A stretch of DNA of 64,000 nucleotides from an uncultured Clostridia bacterium (GCA_947589215.1 CANQCL010000008.1:1-64000), one strand, 5' to 3'. Positions 45,286 through 55,104 are shown, numbered from the stretch's first letter. The notes: generated by a model from the letters alone, not told the origin. A program made the numbers and translations.

Positions 45286-47061
45286 TTACTCATCTGTAAT
45301 TGTTTTAATATGAAGCTCATTTAACTGCTTTTCATCGACCTCAGCAGGGCAGGCGCTCATAAGCTCGCTTGCGTTTTGTACCTTTGGAAAGGCAACTACG
45401 TCACGCAGAGACTCTGCTCCGCACATAATCATAGCCAGCCTGTCAAGACCAATTCCCATTCCCCCGTGAGGAGGTGAAGCGTATCTGTATGCGTCAACCA
45501 AAAATCCGAATTTAGCTTCTATTTCTTCATCTGTCATACCGAGAGCCTCAAACATCTTCTGCTGTAATTCAAAATCAGTAATTCTCATAGAGCCAGAAGA
45601 AAGCTCTGTGCCGTTCAAAACCAAATCAAATGCTTTTGCACGCACATTTTCAGGCTCGGTATCAAGCAGAGGAATACATTCCTCCATAGGCATTGTAAAG
45701 GGGTGGTGCATTGCTATCCACTCGCCTGTTTCCTCGTCCTGCTCAAAGAACGGCATTTCCGTGATCCATAGGAAGTTGTATCCGTTTGGTATAATATCAA
45801 GCTTCTTTGCAACAAGCAAACGAAGTGCGCCTAAAGTCGGCAGAACGACCTTATTTTTATCTGCAACAATAAGTATTACATCTCCTTTTTCAGCGCCAAG
45901 CTTTGATAAGATTTTTTCAAGCTCGCCATCTTTTAAGAACTTCTTAAAGGAGCAGGAGGGCTCGTCGTCTATCCAGCGGATATATGCAAGACCCTTTGCG
46001 CCTATGCCTTTTGCGTGCTCGGTCAGTTTGTCTATTTCTTTTCTTGTGTAAGTCTCAGCCGCATTTTTTGCAACTATTGCTCTTACGCTCCCATTGTTTT
46101 CAAGAGCGTTTTTAAATACGATAAAATCAATATCCTTTACAGTTTCTGATATATCTTGAATTTCCATTCCGAATCTTGTATCAGGCTTGTCCGAGCCGTA
46201 TCTCGACATAGCGTCTGCAAAGGTAAGTCTGGGGAGTGGAAGCGGTATATCTACATTTAAAACGTCTTTAAAGAGCTTTTTTACAAAACCCTCGCCTATT
46301 GACAGCAAATCGTCAACGTCGACAAAGGACATCTCAAGGTCGATTTGAGTAAATTCAGGCTGTCTGTCTGCACGCAGATCCTCGTCACGGAAGCATCTTG
46401 TAAGCTGAATATATCTGTCAAAGCCTGAAACCATAAGAAGCTGTTTGTAAATCTGAGGGGATTGGGGGAGAGCGTAAAACTTGCCCTGATGAACACGCGA
46501 GGGAATAATGTAATCTCTTGCGCCCTCTGGGGTCGATTTTATCATCATCGGGGTTTCAATCTCGATAAAGCCGTTTTCATAGAAATACTCTCTTGCGCAC
46601 TTTGCGATATTGTGACGCATTATAATATTTTTCTGGAGCTTTTCGTTTCTCAAATCTAAATATCTGTATTTAAGCTTTAACTCGTCGTTTACCTTATCCG
46701 TTTTTGAAATCTCAAATGGAGGCGTTTCAGATTTTGAAAGAACTCTTAAATCAGTTACAATAATTTCGATCTCGCCTGTTTTTATATCTTTGTTCACGCT
46801 TTCACGCTTTTTGACATTCCCTTTTGCCATAAGAACATACTCAGCGTGACAGTTGGACGCTTTTTCAAATATATTTCTATCGGTTTCGTCGTTAAAGGAA
46901 AGCTGAACTATTCCCGTTCTGTCTCTTAAATCAATAAAAATAAGATTTCCCAAGTCTCTTATCTTTTGAACAAAACCGCATACAACAACTTCACATTCTG
47001 TGTTTGGAACTTCACCGCAGTAGTGTGTTCTTTTAAGTCCGTTCATAGTGTCTGTTTTCAT
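45286..47061 (-). CDS. aspS: Aspartyl-tRNA synthetase
   Basis: 591 residues, bacterial type: N-terminal OB anticodon domain (CGFVQKIRDLGNLIFIDLRD), class II motif 2 (FRDEDLRADRQPEFTQID), the bacterial GAD insertion, and motif 3 (GGMGIGLDRLAMIMCG). It charges tRNA-Asp in the cytoplasm. It is last in a minus-strand operon hisS-unknown-aspS, so the histidine/aspartate T-box upstream of hisS should control it too. AAAGGAGA lies 11 nt before the ATG. Confidence 0.98.
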   Translation of the reverse strand: MKTDTMNGLKRTHYCGEVPNTECEVVVCGFVQKIRDLGNLIFIDLRDRTGIVQLSFNDETDRNIFEKASNCHAEYVLMAKGNVKKRESVNKDIKTGEIEIIVTDLRVLSKSETPPFEISKTDKVNDELKLKYRYLDLRNEKLQKNIIMRHNIAKCAREYFYENGFIEIETPMMIKSTPEGARDYIIPSRVHQGKFYALPQSPQIYKQLLMVSGFDRYIQLTRCFRDEDLRADRQPEFTQIDLEMSFVDVDDLLSIGEGFVKKLFKDVLNVDIPLPLPRLTFADAMSRYGSDKPDTRFGMEIQDISETVKDIDFIVFKNALENNGSVRAIVAKNAAETYTRKEIDKLTEHAKGIGAKGLAYIRWIDDEPSCSFKKFLKDGELEKILSKLGAEKGDVILIVADKNKVVLPTLGALRLLVAKKLDIIPNGYNFLWITEMPFFEQDEETGEWIAMHHPFTMPMEECIPLLDTEPENVRAKAFDLVLNGTELSSGSMRITDFELQQKMFEALGMTDEEIEAKFGFLVDAYRYASPPHGGMGIGLDRLAMIMCGAESLRDVVAFPKVQNASELMSACPAEVDEKQLNELHIKTITDE

Positions 47062-47102
47062 TTTTATTTGTTCTCCTTTTATTTTTACTTAGTGTTTTTG
47101 TT

Positions 47103-47606
47103 TCAGGCGTCTGTATTTTCCTCCTGACGCTCGTAAGGCGTATCATACCTTTCAAAATACTCTTTGATTTGCTGAGGTGTGTTGTTATCCCAAAAGAAGA
47201 TATAAACCGCTAAGCAGGTGATTGCTGTTAGTATAATCCCCGCAGTCAGATTTTGAGTGAAGCCTATAACAGTAATAAAAAGCCAGAAGATAATTATGCA
47301 CAATGATACAATAAGATTTGATGTTTTTCTTTTAAATTTCCCCTCGACCTTTGTGCTGTTTTTGTTCTCACCTTTGCCGATAGACCCAACAAACATTGGG
47401 TTGTCGAGGTCACGTTTTCCGAATCTGTGAAAATGAATTTCAATTGTGTTATCGTTTCTTTTTCCGTAGTAAAGATCGGTTAGGTGAAAATCCTTTCTAA
47501 GCTGACGGTATGTGTAGTTTTTTATGTCATGGTCAAACTTCTTTTTAAACTCTTCATTTGAACACATACACTCAAATTCATATTTTTTTGAGGTTATAAT
47601 AAACAT
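47103..47606 (-). CDS. Membrane protein of unknown function between hisS and aspS
   Basis: 167 residues. A soluble N-terminal part (about 1-100) with paired strands (EFECMCSNEEFKKKFDHDI, YYGKRNDNTIEIHFHRFGK) is followed by two membrane helices at about 102-121 and 124-146 and a charged tail. It recalls YcxB-like proteins but I do not recognise the family. Lying between two synthetases, it shares the T-box-controlled transcript. AAAGG precedes the ATG. Confidence 0.65.
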   Translation of the reverse strand: MFIITSKKYEFECMCSNEEFKKKFDHDIKNYTYRQLRKDFHLTDLYYGKRNDNTIEIHFHRFGKRDLDNPMFVGSIGKGENKNSTKVEGKFKRKTSNLIVSLCIIIFWLFITVIGFTQNLTAGIILTAITCLAVYIFFWDNNTPQQIKEYFERYDTPYERQEENTDA

Positions 47607-47642
47607 AAATTTGTCTGCCTTTCTTTCAAAAATCTGTTTGAA

Positions 47643-48956
47643 TTAAAGCTCGGTATCTTCTAAAATGTCTTTAAACATATAATTCGTAAGCTCTTGTGAA
47701 AAATTATCGCAGAATTTTTCATCAAGTGAAATGTCAAACTCCTCGCCAGTATCCATTTGCTTTAGCTTTGCCTGCTTAGTTTCAAGCTCGTTGTCGCCCA
47801 AAACAAGCGTAAACTTAGCGTTGATTTTGTTTGCATACTTCATCTGCGCTTTTAAACCTCTGCCCATAAGGTCGTATTCAGTGAAAATTCCCTCGTCACG
47901 CAGAGCCATCGCAAGAGAAGCGGCGTGGTTTTGAGCTTTCTCACCCATTGATGCTATATATAGATCGCAGGTGTTCTTTTCAATAAACTCACAGTTTGAG
48001 CTTTCCATTGTGAGCAGCAGTCTTTCAATACCCGAACCGAACCCGAGAGCAGGCGTCGGCTGACCGCCCAAAGTTTCAACAAGACCGTCGTATCTTCCGC
48101 CGCCTAGAATAGTGCCCTGTGCGCCGATCGAGCTTGTGATAAATTCAAATACCGTTTTTGTGTAGTAATCGAGACCTCTTACGATTTTTGTATCTATGAC
48201 AAATTCAATACCCATAGCAGTAAGGATTTCCTGTAATTTTTTAAAGTGATTATTACAGTCATCACAAAGATAATCTAAAATAACAGGCGCATTCTTTGCA
48301 ATATCTGAGCAGATCGGAGATTTGCAGTCTAGGATACGCATAGGGTTTTTATCCAGACGTTCCTGACAGGTATGACAAAGCTCCTCTTTTTTTGCAGAGA
48401 AGTACTCTTTCAGCGTCTGATGATATTTTGCTCTGCATTCGGGACAGCCGATAGAGTTTAGGTGTAGTGTTACGTCTTTGATGCCAAGCCTGTCGATAAC
48501 GCTTTTTGCAAGAGCGATGATGTCAGCGTCGGCTGACGGTGATGACGGACCTACCATTTCACAGCCGAACTGGTGAAACTCTCTCAGCCTGCCTGCCTGC
48601 GGTTTTTCGTGACGAAAGCACGGGGTTATATAAAACAGCTTTTGCGGAACTCCGTCGTTAAGTATTCCGTTTTCCAGCATCGCTCTAATTACGCCGGCAG
48701 TGCCCTCAGGTTTGAGGGTGAATTCAGAATCCCCCTTTGCTGAAACTGTATACATCTCTTTTTGAACAACATCGGTCGTGTCTCCGACTGAACGCACAAA
48801 AAGTCCTGTATCCTCGAATGTAGGCGTTCTTATTTCTTTAAAGCCGAATTGCTCGGCAGTATCTCTGCACACCATTTCTACAGTTTGCCATTTATAAGAT
48901 TCGCTCGGCGTAACGTCCTGAGTTCCTCTTGGTCGCTGTACAGTTGACTTTGCCAT
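47643..48956 (-). CDS. hisS: Histidyl-tRNA synthetase
   Basis: 437 residues from ATG 48956 (MAKSTVQRPRGTQDV). Class II motif 1 near EIRTPTFEDT, motif 2 (PCFRHEKPQAGRLREFHQFG), the His-specific segments VRGLDYYTKTVFEF and ALGFGSGIERLLL, and a C-terminal anticodon domain. A cysteine pattern (CPECRAKY ... CHTC ... CDDCNNHF) within the insertion suggests zinc binding, seen in some clostridial HisRS. AGGAGG lies before the ATG, just after the T-box terminator. Confidence 0.96.
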   Translation of the reverse strand: MAKSTVQRPRGTQDVTPSESYKWQTVEMVCRDTAEQFGFKEIRTPTFEDTGLFVRSVGDTTDVVQKEMYTVSAKGDSEFTLKPEGTAGVIRAMLENGILNDGVPQKLFYITPCFRHEKPQAGRLREFHQFGCEMVGPSSPSADADIIALAKSVIDRLGIKDVTLHLNSIGCPECRAKYHQTLKEYFSAKKEELCHTCQERLDKNPMRILDCKSPICSDIAKNAPVILDYLCDDCNNHFKKLQEILTAMGIEFVIDTKIVRGLDYYTKTVFEFITSSIGAQGTILGGGRYDGLVETLGGQPTPALGFGSGIERLLLTMESSNCEFIEKNTCDLYIASMGEKAQNHAASLAMALRDEGIFTEYDLMGRGLKAQMKYANKINAKFTLVLGDNELETKQAKLKQMDTGEEFDISLDEKFCDNFSQELTNYMFKDILEDTEL

Positions 48957-48967
48957 AATTTCTCCTC

Positions 48968-49199
48968 CTAAAAAATAAAGGCCGTCCCAAAGGGACGACC
49001 GTAATAATCGTGATACCACCCTAATTGCTCAGAAAAATTCTGAACCACTCTAACCTTTAACGCAGGCAACGTCCGTTCTTTTGGTCAAACGGAAGCTCAT
49101 AGGTGTCTTTCATAAGAGTTTTCAAAGGTGTTTTCAGCCAACTCACCCTCTCTGAGTTGAAATATCTTACTACTTTTCTAATCATAGCTTTTACTTTTT
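48968..49199 (-). promoter_or_regulatory. T-box riboswitch of hisS-aspS
   Basis: Minus-strand leader that senses uncharged tRNA and decides between terminator and antiterminator. The T-box itself reads AGGGTGGTATCACG (around 49009-49022), followed by the terminator GGTCGTCCC-TTT-GGGACGGCC and a T run (48970-49000). In Stem I the specifier region is GACAC (49103-49107), which contains both GAC (Asp) and CAC (His), fitting an operon carrying both synthetases. Confidence 0.9.
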
Positions 49200-49244
49200 A
49201 ATTGATTTTAACATATATACAAAAAGCGTTGTGTTAATTTTTTG

Positions 49245-49643
49245 TTAAATTCTTTTTGGATTAACAATGTTTCGCCAATCCAAGTCGCCATGCTCAAGCG
49301 AATGTATCAGTGCTTCTGCCGTTGCAATATTTGTAGCAACAGGAATGTTGTGAACATCGCAAAGTCTGAGAAGATTAGCTTCATTTGGCTGTGGGGTAAT
49401 TGGATCTCTGAAATATAACAGCAAGTCAATTTCATTGCATGATATCCTTGCAGAGATCTGCTCGTCGCCTCCTTGAGAACCGCTAAGATATTTTTGTATG
49501 TTAAGCCCTGTTGCTTCCGATACCAGTTTTCCTGTTGTACCGGTAGCGCAGAGGTTGTGTCTGCTTAGAATTCCGCAGTATGCAATGCAGAACTGTACCA
49601 TAAGTTCCTTCTTTTTGTCGTGAGCGATTATTGCAATGTTCAA
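49245..49643 (-). CDS. mgsA: Methylglyoxal synthase
   Basis: 132 residues. Converts dihydroxyacetone phosphate to methylglyoxal and phosphate, a bypass used under phosphate starvation or sugar overload. [40 protein letters not shown], the short loop [21 protein letters not shown] and the C-terminal [15 protein letters not shown] match. It is short of the 150-residue E. coli form but normal for Firmicutes. Stands alone, upstream of the hisS operon on the same strand. Confidence 0.94.
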   Translation of the reverse strand: MNIAIIAHDKKKELMVQFCIAYCGILSRHNLCATGTTGKLVSEATGLNIQKYLSGSQGGDEQISARISCNEIDLLLYFRDPITPQPNEANLLRLCDVHNIPVATNIATAEALIHSLEHGDLDWRNIVNPKRI

Positions 49644-49880
49644 TATAATTCCCCCTTAATCTTTTTATTTGTAGACCTGCTTTATTCATTTTAACATAAT
49701 TTTAGATAATTGCAACGGAAAATTTGCAAAAAAATTAAAATTGGTAAATATGAAATATAATAAATTAAAAAATTGGTAATATTGCACAATATTAGCATAT
49801 ATTTTAGCAGCCAATAAGTAAATTATTACCTATTATTTGCGTTCTAATATATATTATAAACTTGTTTAGGAGAAATTATA

Positions 49881-49917
49881 ATAAGCCTGACGAACTTGTA
49901 TGTTCCGTCAGGCTTAT
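49881..49917 (-). terminator. Terminator after the aminotransferase gene
   Basis: ATAAGCCTGACG / CGTCAGGCTTAT stem with a loop of about 13 nt. AT-rich DNA (49700-49880) between it and mgsA holds no gene. Confidence 0.8.
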
Positions 49918-49933
49918 TTAGTGTGTAATCTTC

Positions 49934-51220
49934 TTATTTTTCAGATAAAAGCTTTTCAGCAGATGCAATTTTAACAGCAATGCAAAAAATTTCAATTGCC
50001 TGTCTCAGCTCGTCAACAGTTGGAAACGTCGGAGCGATTCTAATGTTAGAATCATTCGGGTCTTTGCCGTAAGGGAAAGTTGCTCCTGCACTTGTTAGAA
50101 CTACTCCGGCTTCTTTACAAAGTGAAACGATTTTTTTTGCACAATTATCCATTGAGTTAAAACTGATAAAATATCCGCCGTGAGGCTTGTGCCATTCGCC
50201 TATTCCCAAAGGGGCGATCTCTTTGTCAAGAGCTTCTAAACAAACGTCGAATTTAGGTTTAATTATCTCAGCGTGTTTTTTCATATGCTCTTTTAGACCC
50301 TCGTAGCTTCCGAAAAATTTAACGTGGCGAAGCTGGTTGATTTTATCAAAGCCTATAGTCTGTATTGTCATAAGAGAAAGCAGATAGTCTACATTTTTTT
50401 TGCTTGCACCCAGAACCGCGATTCCTCCGCCTGCAAATGAAATTTTAGACGTCGATGCAAAAATGTAAACCATATCTTCAGTTCCTGCCTTTTTGCACTC
50501 GTCGAGAATGTTAAGCAGTTTGTCGGGAGTATCGGTTAGATGGTGAATACAATATGCGTTGTCCCAAAATATTCTGAAATCATTTGCTTTTGGTTTTAAA
50601 TTGGCAAATCTTCTAACAACCTCATCAGAATATGTAATTCCTGTTGGGTTTGAGTACATAGGTACACACCATATACCTTTTATTGTATCGTCGTTTGCAA
50701 CAAGACTTTCTATCATATCCATATCAGGACCGTCTTTGCCAAGCGGAACATTGATCATTTCAATTCCAAAGCTCTCGCAGATAGCAAAGTGTCTGTCGTA
50801 ACCGGGTACCAAACATATCCACTTTATTTTTTCATAGTCTTTCCAAGGCTTGTCAACGCCGTTTACGCCGAAAATAATGCCTTTTGCAATCGTGTCATAC
50901 ATAAGATTAAGACTTGAATTGCCGCCGATAATTATTTCGTCGGTCGAAACTCCGAGCATTGGCGCAAAAAGCTCTTTAGCGTCGCATATACCCTCAAGAC
51001 CGCCGTAGTTTCTGCAATCCGTTCCGTCAGACGCAGAATAGTCAGCGTCAAAGCTGTTTACGGATGCAAGCATCTTCACTGCTAAATCAAGCTGCTGCGT
51101 GCTTGGTTTTCCTCTAGCCATATTTAATGATAAATTTTTTTCTTTGAAATTTTCAAGCTTTGCTTTATTTTCCGAAAGAAAAGCTTCAAGCTCCTCTTTT
51201 GACATCTCTTTAAGCTGCAT
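49934..51220 (-). CDS. Aspartate aminotransferase, subgroup Ic
   Basis: 428 residues of the class I/II PLP aminotransferase fold. SLNMARGKPSTQQLDLA, NYGGLEGICDAKELF, VPMYSNPTGI and the Lys motif STSKISFAGGG mark the Ic subgroup (Asp_aminotransf), distinct from AspC; it moves the amino group between aspartate and glutamate. AGGAGG precedes the ATG. A monocistronic gene with its own terminator. Confidence 0.92.
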   Translation of the reverse strand: MQLKEMSKEELEAFLSENKAKLENFKEKNLSLNMARGKPSTQQLDLAVKMLASVNSFDADYSASDGTDCRNYGGLEGICDAKELFAPMLGVSTDEIIIGGNSSLNLMYDTIAKGIIFGVNGVDKPWKDYEKIKWICLVPGYDRHFAICESFGIEMINVPLGKDGPDMDMIESLVANDDTIKGIWCVPMYSNPTGITYSDEVVRRFANLKPKANDFRIFWDNAYCIHHLTDTPDKLLNILDECKKAGTEDMVYIFASTSKISFAGGGIAVLGASKKNVDYLLSLMTIQTIGFDKINQLRHVKFFGSYEGLKEHMKKHAEIIKPKFDVCLEALDKEIAPLGIGEWHKPHGGYFISFNSMDNCAKKIVSLCKEAGVVLTSAGATFPYGKDPNDSNIRIAPTFPTVDELRQAIEIFCIAVKIASAEKLLSEK

Positions 51221-51371
51221 TATAAGACCTCCTGAAATATCTTAAATATATATCTCTTTTATTTTATTACAAAAGGTCAAAAAATGCAAGTCAATAAAAT
51301 AAATCCTGCAAAAAATATGCTAAATGCACTAATTTAAGCCTTGAATTCTTTTATAAATGGGCAGTTAAAAC

Positions 51372-51404
51372 AAAAATCCACCATCTTTATAATAGTGGAT
51401 TTTT
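51372..51404 (-). terminator. Terminator after spo0A
   Basis: AAAAATCCAC / GTGGATTTTT stem with a loop of about 13 nt; T run on the minus strand. Confidence 0.8.
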
Positions 51405-51437
51405 GACATATGATTTAAAATTGCACAGTTTACCCCT

Positions 51438-52256
51438 TTATGCAAGAGGAGATTTTGTAAACGAATTTGAAGAATTTCTGTTTTGCGCTTTCAGCTTTAA
51501 TGCTATTTTATCGGTTATCAGCGCGATAAATTCACTGTTTGTAGGCTTGCCCTTTTCAACATTGACCGTATATCTGAAAAACGAGTTTAGAGTTTCGATA
51601 TCCCCTCTGTCCCAAGCAATTTCGATAGCGTGACGTATAGCACGTTCTACTCTTGATGCGGTTGTGTTAAAGTCTTTTGCAACGGTAGGGTATAAAACCT
51701 TTGTTACACATTTGAGCATTTCTCTGTTCTTAACCGACAGCATTATTGCATCTCTCAAATAATGATAACCCTTAATGTGAGCAGGAACGCCAACCTGATG
51801 AATGATTTCAGTTACCGCAATCTCAAGTGAAACGTCGTCATAAGATTTTGTAACCTTAATGTCTTCTGCAACAGGTTCGTCTTTAACACCCATAATTTCA
51901 TTGATGCGCTTTGCTAGATAATTAACATCAATAGGCTTTCTCAAGTAACATTCTACGCCCTGTTCAAATGCCGCTTTTTCTAAATAAGAATCAGCATAAG
52001 AGGTACAAACAACGAAATGAGGTTTTTTGTATGGCGTATGGTTAAGCTTTTCAACAAGGTCTGCACCGTTTAGATTAGGCATAATGATATCCATTATAAC
52101 AACATCTGGAGTTTCGTTTTTAATGGCATCAAATAATATTAACCCATCTTTTGGACGTGCGATAACGTAAAAACCCTTGTTCCTAAGAAGACTTGCAAAG
52201 TTTACTCCAAAATCTTTACTGTCATCGCCTAACAATACTTTAATTTTGCTCCTCAT
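51438..52256 (-). CDS. spo0A: Sporulation master regulator Spo0A
   Basis: 272 residues. Receiver with [12 protein letters not shown], phospho-acceptor Asp56 ([14 protein letters not shown]. subtilis Asp56) and [10 protein letters not shown]-terminal Spo0A DNA-binding domain ([20 protein letters not shown], then [21 protein letters not shown]). When phosphorylated it starts sporulation, so the organism has the core of the spore pathway. AAGGAG precedes the ATG. It follows spoIVB on the same strand, the order also found in Bacillus. Confidence 0.97.
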   Translation of the reverse strand: MRSKIKVLLGDDSKDFGVNFASLLRNKGFYVIARPKDGLILFDAIKNETPDVVIMDIIMPNLNGADLVEKLNHTPYKKPHFVVCTSYADSYLEKAAFEQGVECYLRKPIDVNYLAKRINEIMGVKDEPVAEDIKVTKSYDDVSLEIAVTEIIHQVGVPAHIKGYHYLRDAIMLSVKNREMLKCVTKVLYPTVAKDFNTTASRVERAIRHAIEIAWDRGDIETLNSFFRYTVNVEKGKPTNSEFIALITDKIALKLKAQNRNSSNSFTKSPLA

Positions 52257-52604
52257 AAAATTCAGGCTCCTTTTGTTTTATTTATTTTGATGTGATAATT
52301 GATGTGATAATTGTTTGATCCAATAATTATTTGGGATACTGAGGAAACTATTTAAAATATTTTAAATAACCTAAAAAAATTTATTTTTTAAGCATAACTC
52401 CTTGTTCCATATATTAGCACAAAGCAAGATTAATATCAATAGGAAAACAAAAAAAAATACATGTTTTTATCGCCAAATTCACAGTTTTAAGGACATAAAT
52501 GCTTCTTTTTTATTACAATTTGTATAAATATTCAAGAATATTACAAAACGTTTTATTTTTCGAGAATATTATTTTGAATATAAAATAATCTCAGAAGGCT
52601 TGAG
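52257..52604 (-). other. spo0A upstream region
   Basis: 348 bp, AT-rich. The 5' UTR carries a perfect 12-bp tandem duplication TTGATGTGATAA (52287-52310). Symmetric AATATTC/GAATATT repeats lie near 52530-52580. I could not identify a clean 0A box or a confident sigma-H promoter by eye. Confidence 0.35.
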
Positions 52605-53771
52605 CTATGCGGCTAATTTAAGACAATTATTGCTGTCTGAATTTGTCTTAGATTGTGAAATCATCGTCTGGGCTAAAATTCCATATCCCATTGATGAGTT
52701 GTTCACAAAAACGTGAGTAACTGCTCCTACCAGTTTTCCGTTTTGAATTATAGGACTTCCGCTCATTCCTTGAAGTATTCCGCCGGTTTCTTCAAGCAGG
52801 TCTTTATCTGTGACTCTTATAACAAGATTTTTCAAGTCGGGATCGTCGTTGTTTACCTGTTCAATATTAATAGAGTATTTAGCAGGCTCTGAGCCGCTGA
52901 TTGTTGTCAGTATTTCAGCTTTTCCTGTTTTAATTTCATCGTAGTCTGCTATCTCGACTTCTTCGCTGTCGCTTGGCGATTCGTTAAGCGAACCGAAAAC
53001 ACCGCTTTTTGTATTCTGCTCGACTACGCCTACTTCATCTCCGCTTAGAAATCTTCCTTTAAGCTCTCCCGGTACTCCGTTCATACCCTTTTTATATCCG
53101 GTAATGGATACGCTACATATTTCGCCGCTGGATAACGGCATAAGATTACCTGTATCTGTATCGCAAATAGGGTGTCCCAGTCCTCCGAAAGCACCAGTTG
53201 AGGGATCATAGAATGTTATTGTTCCTATACCCGCAGACGAATCTCTTACCCACATTCCGGTTTTGTAACTCTTTTCGCTTTCACAATATTCCGGTGTAAG
53301 CTTTAGTGATATTTCTTCGCCCAGTGAACTGTTGTCATCTGATTCATTTCGTTTTAAAACAACTTCAACGGTTTCCCCGTTGCTTGAAGAAATTGCCTTT
53401 GATAAATCTTCATTTGAAGTTATTTTTTCACCGCCGACGGAAATAATAATATCACCGACGTGAATTCCTGCATTTCTTGCAGGGCAGGAGTTTTTTTCAC
53501 CGTTAATATCAGAAAGCCTTACAACAATAATTCCTTCGGTGAGCATTTTGATTCCGAACGGCTGTCCGCAAGGTACGACCTTTTTAACAACTCCGTTTGC
53601 TGCAACGGCTTTGTTTGTCTGAGTTTGAAGATTGCCGAACTGATTGAAATCGTTTATTGCTGATATAAATGCCGGTATTTTAGCGCCGTTAAGTGAGAAA
53701 AAGGTAATTGATGTCATTAATAGAAATGAAGTCAGCAAAATAAAGGCTAAAGATTTTACTGTCTTTTTCAT
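52605..53771 (-). CDS. spoIVB: SpoIVB serine protease (S55)
   Basis: 388 residues from ATG 53771. An N-terminal membrane/signal segment (SLAFILLTSFLLMTSITFF), a PDZ domain at about 75-150 (CPARNAGIHVGDIIISVGGEKITS), then the S55 domain with GGLGHPICDTDTGNLMPL and the catalytic serine in GILQGMSGSPIIQNGKLVGAV. In spore formers it is made in the forespore, crosses to the intermembrane space and triggers activation of pro-sigma-K. AAAGGA lies before the ATG. Confidence 0.96.
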   Translation of the reverse strand: MKKTVKSLAFILLTSFLLMTSITFFSLNGAKIPAFISAINDFNQFGNLQTQTNKAVAANGVVKKVVPCGQPFGIKMLTEGIIVVRLSDINGEKNSCPARNAGIHVGDIIISVGGEKITSNEDLSKAISSSNGETVEVVLKRNESDDNSSLGEEISLKLTPEYCESEKSYKTGMWVRDSSAGIGTITFYDPSTGAFGGLGHPICDTDTGNLMPLSSGEICSVSITGYKKGMNGVPGELKGRFLSGDEVGVVEQNTKSGVFGSLNESPSDSEEVEIADYDEIKTGKAEILTTISGSEPAKYSINIEQVNNDDPDLKNLVIRVTDKDLLEETGGILQGMSGSPIIQNGKLVGAVTHVFVNNSSMGYGILAQTMISQSKTNSDSNNCLKLAA

Positions 53772-54041
53772 AAACAATTATCCTTTCTGTATTTTTTAAT
53801 TTAAGCGTGGAATCATAAAAGAAATAATCTTTTAAAAATATCAACGCTAAAATTATAATTTGATGCGCACCTATATTATATTTTGCAGATTGCCCTGTAT
53901 AATTCTATGGTTATAAAAGAAGTATTTGCTTTGGCTTATACATTGGTTTATATTGAATCAGGGGTTGAGTTTTTAAGGTAAATTGTGTTATACTTAATGT
54001 ATAAATAAAGGGAAAATATTTTCAAAGGGGAAAACACAGCT

Positions 54042-54632
54042 ATGTCGAAATCTGCGAGGCTAAAAAAAATAAAAGAGGAAAGAATGAAAAACGACGAAAT
54101 TTTCAGAAAAAAAGAAGAGGCTCGAAAAAACGCTCCGTCTAAGGCTATGAAAAAATTTATACGTAAGGAATCGTTTTGGGTCAAGCTTGTAAAATTTATA
54201 ATGGTTTTGCCGTTTTTATATTCGGGTTTTTTCTATGGCGGTATAACTGTGATAAGCATTTTCAAAAAAACTATTGATATTAGTACATATGTCGGAATAA
54301 TTATTCTTATTTGCCTTATTGCAATGCTTGTTGCCTTAATTCTTTCATTCAAACGTTTTTATATTTCAAGCTTTGTTTTATCTTTCATATCTGTATTGGT
54401 ATACTTTCTTATAACAAAAAAGTACTTTGTAGATTACGCAACAGGAAAGGTTACTGAAAGCGGAAATATAAATCCTCAATATAAGTATATGATTTGGTTT
54501 TATCCGATACTTCTGTTTTTATTATGCTCATTTATCTTGTTGGTCATAGCTGTAATTAGACTGATAAAGAAAAAGCGCAGAGAAATCGAAAAAAGAGATA
54601 ACGCACCTACGAAAAGCATTGTTGATGATTAA
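54042..54632 (+). CDS. Membrane protein of unknown function
   Basis: 196 residues: a highly charged N-terminal 45 residues (LKKIKEERMKNDEIFRKKEE), four membrane helices (about 49-70, 80-105, 110-125 and 145-170) and a basic tail. No enzyme motif. AAAGGGGA precedes the ATG, and TTGAGT-N18-TATACT lies upstream (near 53965). It is transcribed alone; no family is recognised. Confidence 0.7.
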   Translation: MSKSARLKKIKEERMKNDEIFRKKEEARKNAPSKAMKKFIRKESFWVKLVKFIMVLPFLYSGFFYGGITVISIFKKTIDISTYVGIIILICLIAMLVALILSFKRFYISSFVLSFISVLVYFLITKKYFVDYATGKVTESGNINPQYKYMIWFYPILLFLLCSFILLVIAVIRLIKKKRREIEKRDNAPTKSIVDD

Positions 54633-54707
54633 TAATTTTACGCAAAAAAAATAAGCTGCTGTATAATTTTACGGCAGCTTTTTAAATATTATGATAGTTA
54701 TAAAAAC

Positions 54708-54892
54708 AAAAACCGCCTTTGGCAAACTTGCCAAAGGCGGGCAGCGTGACGCTGAACCTGTTTAAAACTTAAAAACGTGAAGTTTCTGAATATTGTGTTT
54801 TGAATAAAAAATTGATCCGCCGTTGCAGGAACTATAATATCAATCAGAAATAAAAAAGGCGGCAGAGCCCTGCGGAGGCTCAGCAAGAGCCA
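54708..54892 (+). repeat. Intergenic tandem repeat unit A
   Basis: Starts with the hairpin CCGCCTTTGGCA / TGCCAAAGGCGG (54713-54740), runs through GCAGCGTGACGCTGAACCTG and ATCCGCCGTTGCAGG, and ends with GGCGGCAGAGCCCTGCGGAGG. About 90% identical to unit B, 219-220 bp downstream. Confidence 0.8.
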
Positions 54893-54926
54893 TCTATACG
54901 CAGTTTTGAATAATCCGCCGTTATAC
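54893..54926 (+). other. Spacer with partial third copy
   Basis: Between units A and B, TTTTGAATAATCCGCCGTTA repeats the inner part of the unit in shortened form, suggesting an older rearranged copy. Confidence 0.4.
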
Positions 54927-55104
54927 AAAAAACCGCCTTTGGCAAACTTGCCAAAGGCGGGCAGTGTGATGCTGAACCTGTTTAAAATTTAAAATGTGAA
55001 TTTTCTGAATATTGTATTTTGAATAAAAAATTAATCCGCCGTTGCAGAAACTATAACATCAATCAGAAATAAAAAAGGCGGCAGAGCCTGCGGAGGCTCT
55101 CCGC
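54927..55104 (+). repeat. Intergenic tandem repeat unit B
   Basis: Same hairpin CCGCCTTTGGCA / TGCCAAAGGCGG (54933-54960) and the same order of segments as unit A with scattered substitutions, ending in GCAGAGCCTGCGGAGG right against the 3' end of tRNA-Thr. Confidence 0.8.

Noticed and set aside
54698..54928. 76-codon minus-strand frame across the tandem repeat
   Set aside because: Lies in palindromic repeat DNA, with no SD and no match between the two repeat units at protein level.
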